Of a stretch of DNA of 15,207 bases, positions 14,220-15,207 are shown in pieces (within the stretch, counting starts at the first letter, position 1; each line of letters starts with the position of its first letter). Below the pieces are notes generated by a model. The model had not been told where the DNA came from and did no database searches. It saw only the letters and a list, made by a program, of their open reading frames with translations. The translations under genes were made by a program, and so were the position numbers. Origin of the DNA: Nitrospinaceae bacterium (GTDB lineage: Bacteria; Nitrospinota; Nitrospinia; Nitrospinales; VA-1). The DNA lies in contig JAJDBA010000323.1 in assembly GCA_029261675.1 (NCBI GenBank), forward strand, positions 1 to 15,207. Direction: 5' to 3'.

Positions 14220-15044
14220 TCAGCTCTGTTTTAAGCGGTAACAACCGGATTGTTTATAAGGCATTCTTTCGAAATTTTCGTCAAGGTTCAGAGTGGTTTC
14301 TGCCGCTCCAAGAAAAAGATACCCGTCAGGCTTGAGCAGTTTTCGGATTTTACCCAGAATATCTTTTTTCATTTCGACATCGAAATAAATGAGAACATTG
14401 CGCATCATTATCAGATCCAAGGGGGGCATGAAGGGCCATTTTTCAGAAAGGTTAGTGATCCTAAACTGGATCATTTTCCTTAAGTCTTCCTTTACCTGCC
14501 ATTCTGTTCCCAAACGATTAAAATATTTAACCATTAATGGGGCAGGTAAGCCGCGGTTGATTTCTAATTGACTGTAAATTCCACTGCGGCAACGATTCAG
14601 CATCTGGTTTGATATATCACTCGCAGAAAAAGAAATTTTCCAAGTATTGAGCGTAGGAAATTGATTTTTGAGAATCATTGCCAGTGAGTAGGGTTCTTGA
14701 CCACTGGAACTGGCTCCGCACCAGATATTCAATTCCTTTTTATCTTTTCTCTTTTCTATTAAATCAGGGAAGATTTCTTTTTTTAATGTTTCAAAGGGGT
14801 GTATATCGCGGAAGAAAGAAGTTTCATTGGTGGTCATTGCTTCTATTACTGTGTCTCGTAATTCACCTCTTGGTTGAGCTTTCAGTTTTGCGACCAGATT
14901 TTCGAGAGACCCTAGTTTTTCCTGATGGACCAAAGGCATTAGTCTGGATTCAACCAGATATTCTTTTCCCTTTTCAAGGACAATCGCGGATTGTTCTCTT
15001 ACTATTTTGCTTATATGATCAAAGTCTGCGGGGTTGATGGCCAT
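14220..15044 (-). CDS. cheR: CheR-type chemoreceptor methyltransferase
   Basis: CheR transfers methyl groups from S-adenosylmethionine to glutamates of chemoreceptors for adaptation. The 274 residues match a plain CheR without added TPR repeats. The N-terminal helical domain covers about 1-75 and contains the substrate-side motif TTNETSFFRD just after it. The SAM-binding motif is WCGASSSGQEPYSLAM (about 108-123), close to the family's W-x-A-A-x-S-x-G-E/Q-E-P-Y-S. Further conserved parts are the FSASDIS segment, RNVLIYFD in the catalytic domain and GYLFLGAAET near the end. AAGGA about 7 bases before the ATG supports the start. It lies 37 bases after the cheY stop and 4 before the first cheX gene, so the four genes look like one operon. 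No receptor, CheA, CheW or CheB gene is in view, so its target system is unknown. Confidence 0.93.
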   Translation of the reverse strand: MAINPADFDHISKIVREQSAIVLEKGKEYLVESRLMPLVHQEKLGSLENLVAKLKAQPRGELRDTVIEAMTTNETSFFRDIHPFETLKKEIFPDLIEKRKDKKELNIWCGASSSGQEPYSLAMILKNQFPTLNTWKISFSASDISNQMLNRCRSGIYSQLEINRGLPAPLMVKYFNRLGTEWQVKEDLRKMIQFRITNLSEKWPFMPPLDLIMMRNVLIYFDVEMKKDILGKIRKLLKPDGYLFLGAAETTLNLDENFERMPYKQSGCYRLKQS

Positions 15045-15081
15045 GCTGTTCCTTATTTCACAAATCGTTCAGGTTGCTATA

Positions 15082-15207
15082 TTATTCGACAGACAAACCC
15101 ATAATTGTAAGCTTCTCAACAATCATTTCTTTGGTGAACGGTTTCATAACATACTCGTCTGCTCCGGCTTCTAAAGCCTTTACAACCTGTGACATTTCCG
15201 TTTCGGT
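15082..15207 (-). CDS. cheY: CheY-like response regulator, C-terminal end only
   Basis: Only the last 41 codons and the stop lie in the window. They read TETEMSQVVKALEAGADEYV and then MKPFTKEM, which is the end of a receiver domain. The Lys-Pro pair of MKPFT is the conserved Lys and cis-Pro of the phosphorylation site, and the leading Thr fits the switch residue region. The stop comes about 18 residues after this Lys, so there is no output domain and the protein is a single-domain CheY rather than a transcription factor. The phosphorylated Asp lies outside the window. It is the first gene seen of the cheY-cheR-cheX-cheX series. Whether it controls flagella or another machine cannot be judged here. 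Confidence 0.88.
   Translation of the reverse strand, partial: TETEMSQVVKALEAGADEYVMKPFTKEMIVEKLTIMGLSVE

Noticed and set aside
1..15207. Mobile elements, CRISPR arrays, tRNA or rRNA genes
   Set aside because: No transposase or integrase, no regularly spaced direct repeats and no tRNA- or rRNA-like folded sequence was recognised; gene content is housekeeping throughout.

Overview
The window reads as ordinary chromosomal DNA of a Gram-negative bacterium of moderate GC content. It holds eleven protein-coding genes, two of them cut by the window edges. The evidence for a Gram-negative host is an exported DegP/HtrA-type protease with a signal peptide, an NADPH-type GltBD glutamate synthase and a stand-alone PilZ protein next to chemotaxis genes. 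I cannot place the species from sequence alone. A Nitrospinota-like or former deltaproteobacterial lineage is a low-confidence guess. No transposase, phage gene, CRISPR array, tRNA or rRNA was seen.

Layout. Positions 1-545 (minus) hold the N-terminal part of leuA. Positions 546-1285 are a long divergent intergenic region with candidate promoters, a hairpin, G-tracts and a cluster of TGTGT motifs. Positions 1286-7326 (plus) are gltB-gltD, closed by a perfect hairpin terminator at 7351-7383. Positions 7485-12561 (minus) are a protein-quality-control block transcribed in the order dnaK, grpE, dnaJ, then a DegS-like single-PDZ serine protease. dnaK has a near-consensus housekeeping promoter, and a strong intrinsic terminator lies between dnaK and grpE. 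Positions 12824-13213 (plus) hold a small PilZ-domain gene divergent from dnaK. Positions 13235-15207 (minus) are a chemotaxis-type block transcribed in the order cheY (3' end only), cheR, and two tandem cheX-like phosphatase genes.

How the genes work together. GltBD makes glutamate, the usual amino donor for leucine, whose first committed step is catalysed by LeuA. DnaK, GrpE and DnaJ form the Hsp70 folding cycle in the cytoplasm, and the protease deals with damaged proteins in the envelope. CheR methylates receptors, CheY carries the phosphoryl signal and CheX-type proteins remove it. PilZ would bring in cyclic-di-GMP, but that link is inferred from position only.

I found no clearly new system. 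The points most worth checking are the dnaK/grpE terminator combined with absent ribosome-binding sites for grpE and dnaJ, the tandem CheX pair beside PilZ, an 18-bp tandem repeat coding a Gly/Pro-rich linker in the protease, and the unexplained structure in the leuA-gltB gap.
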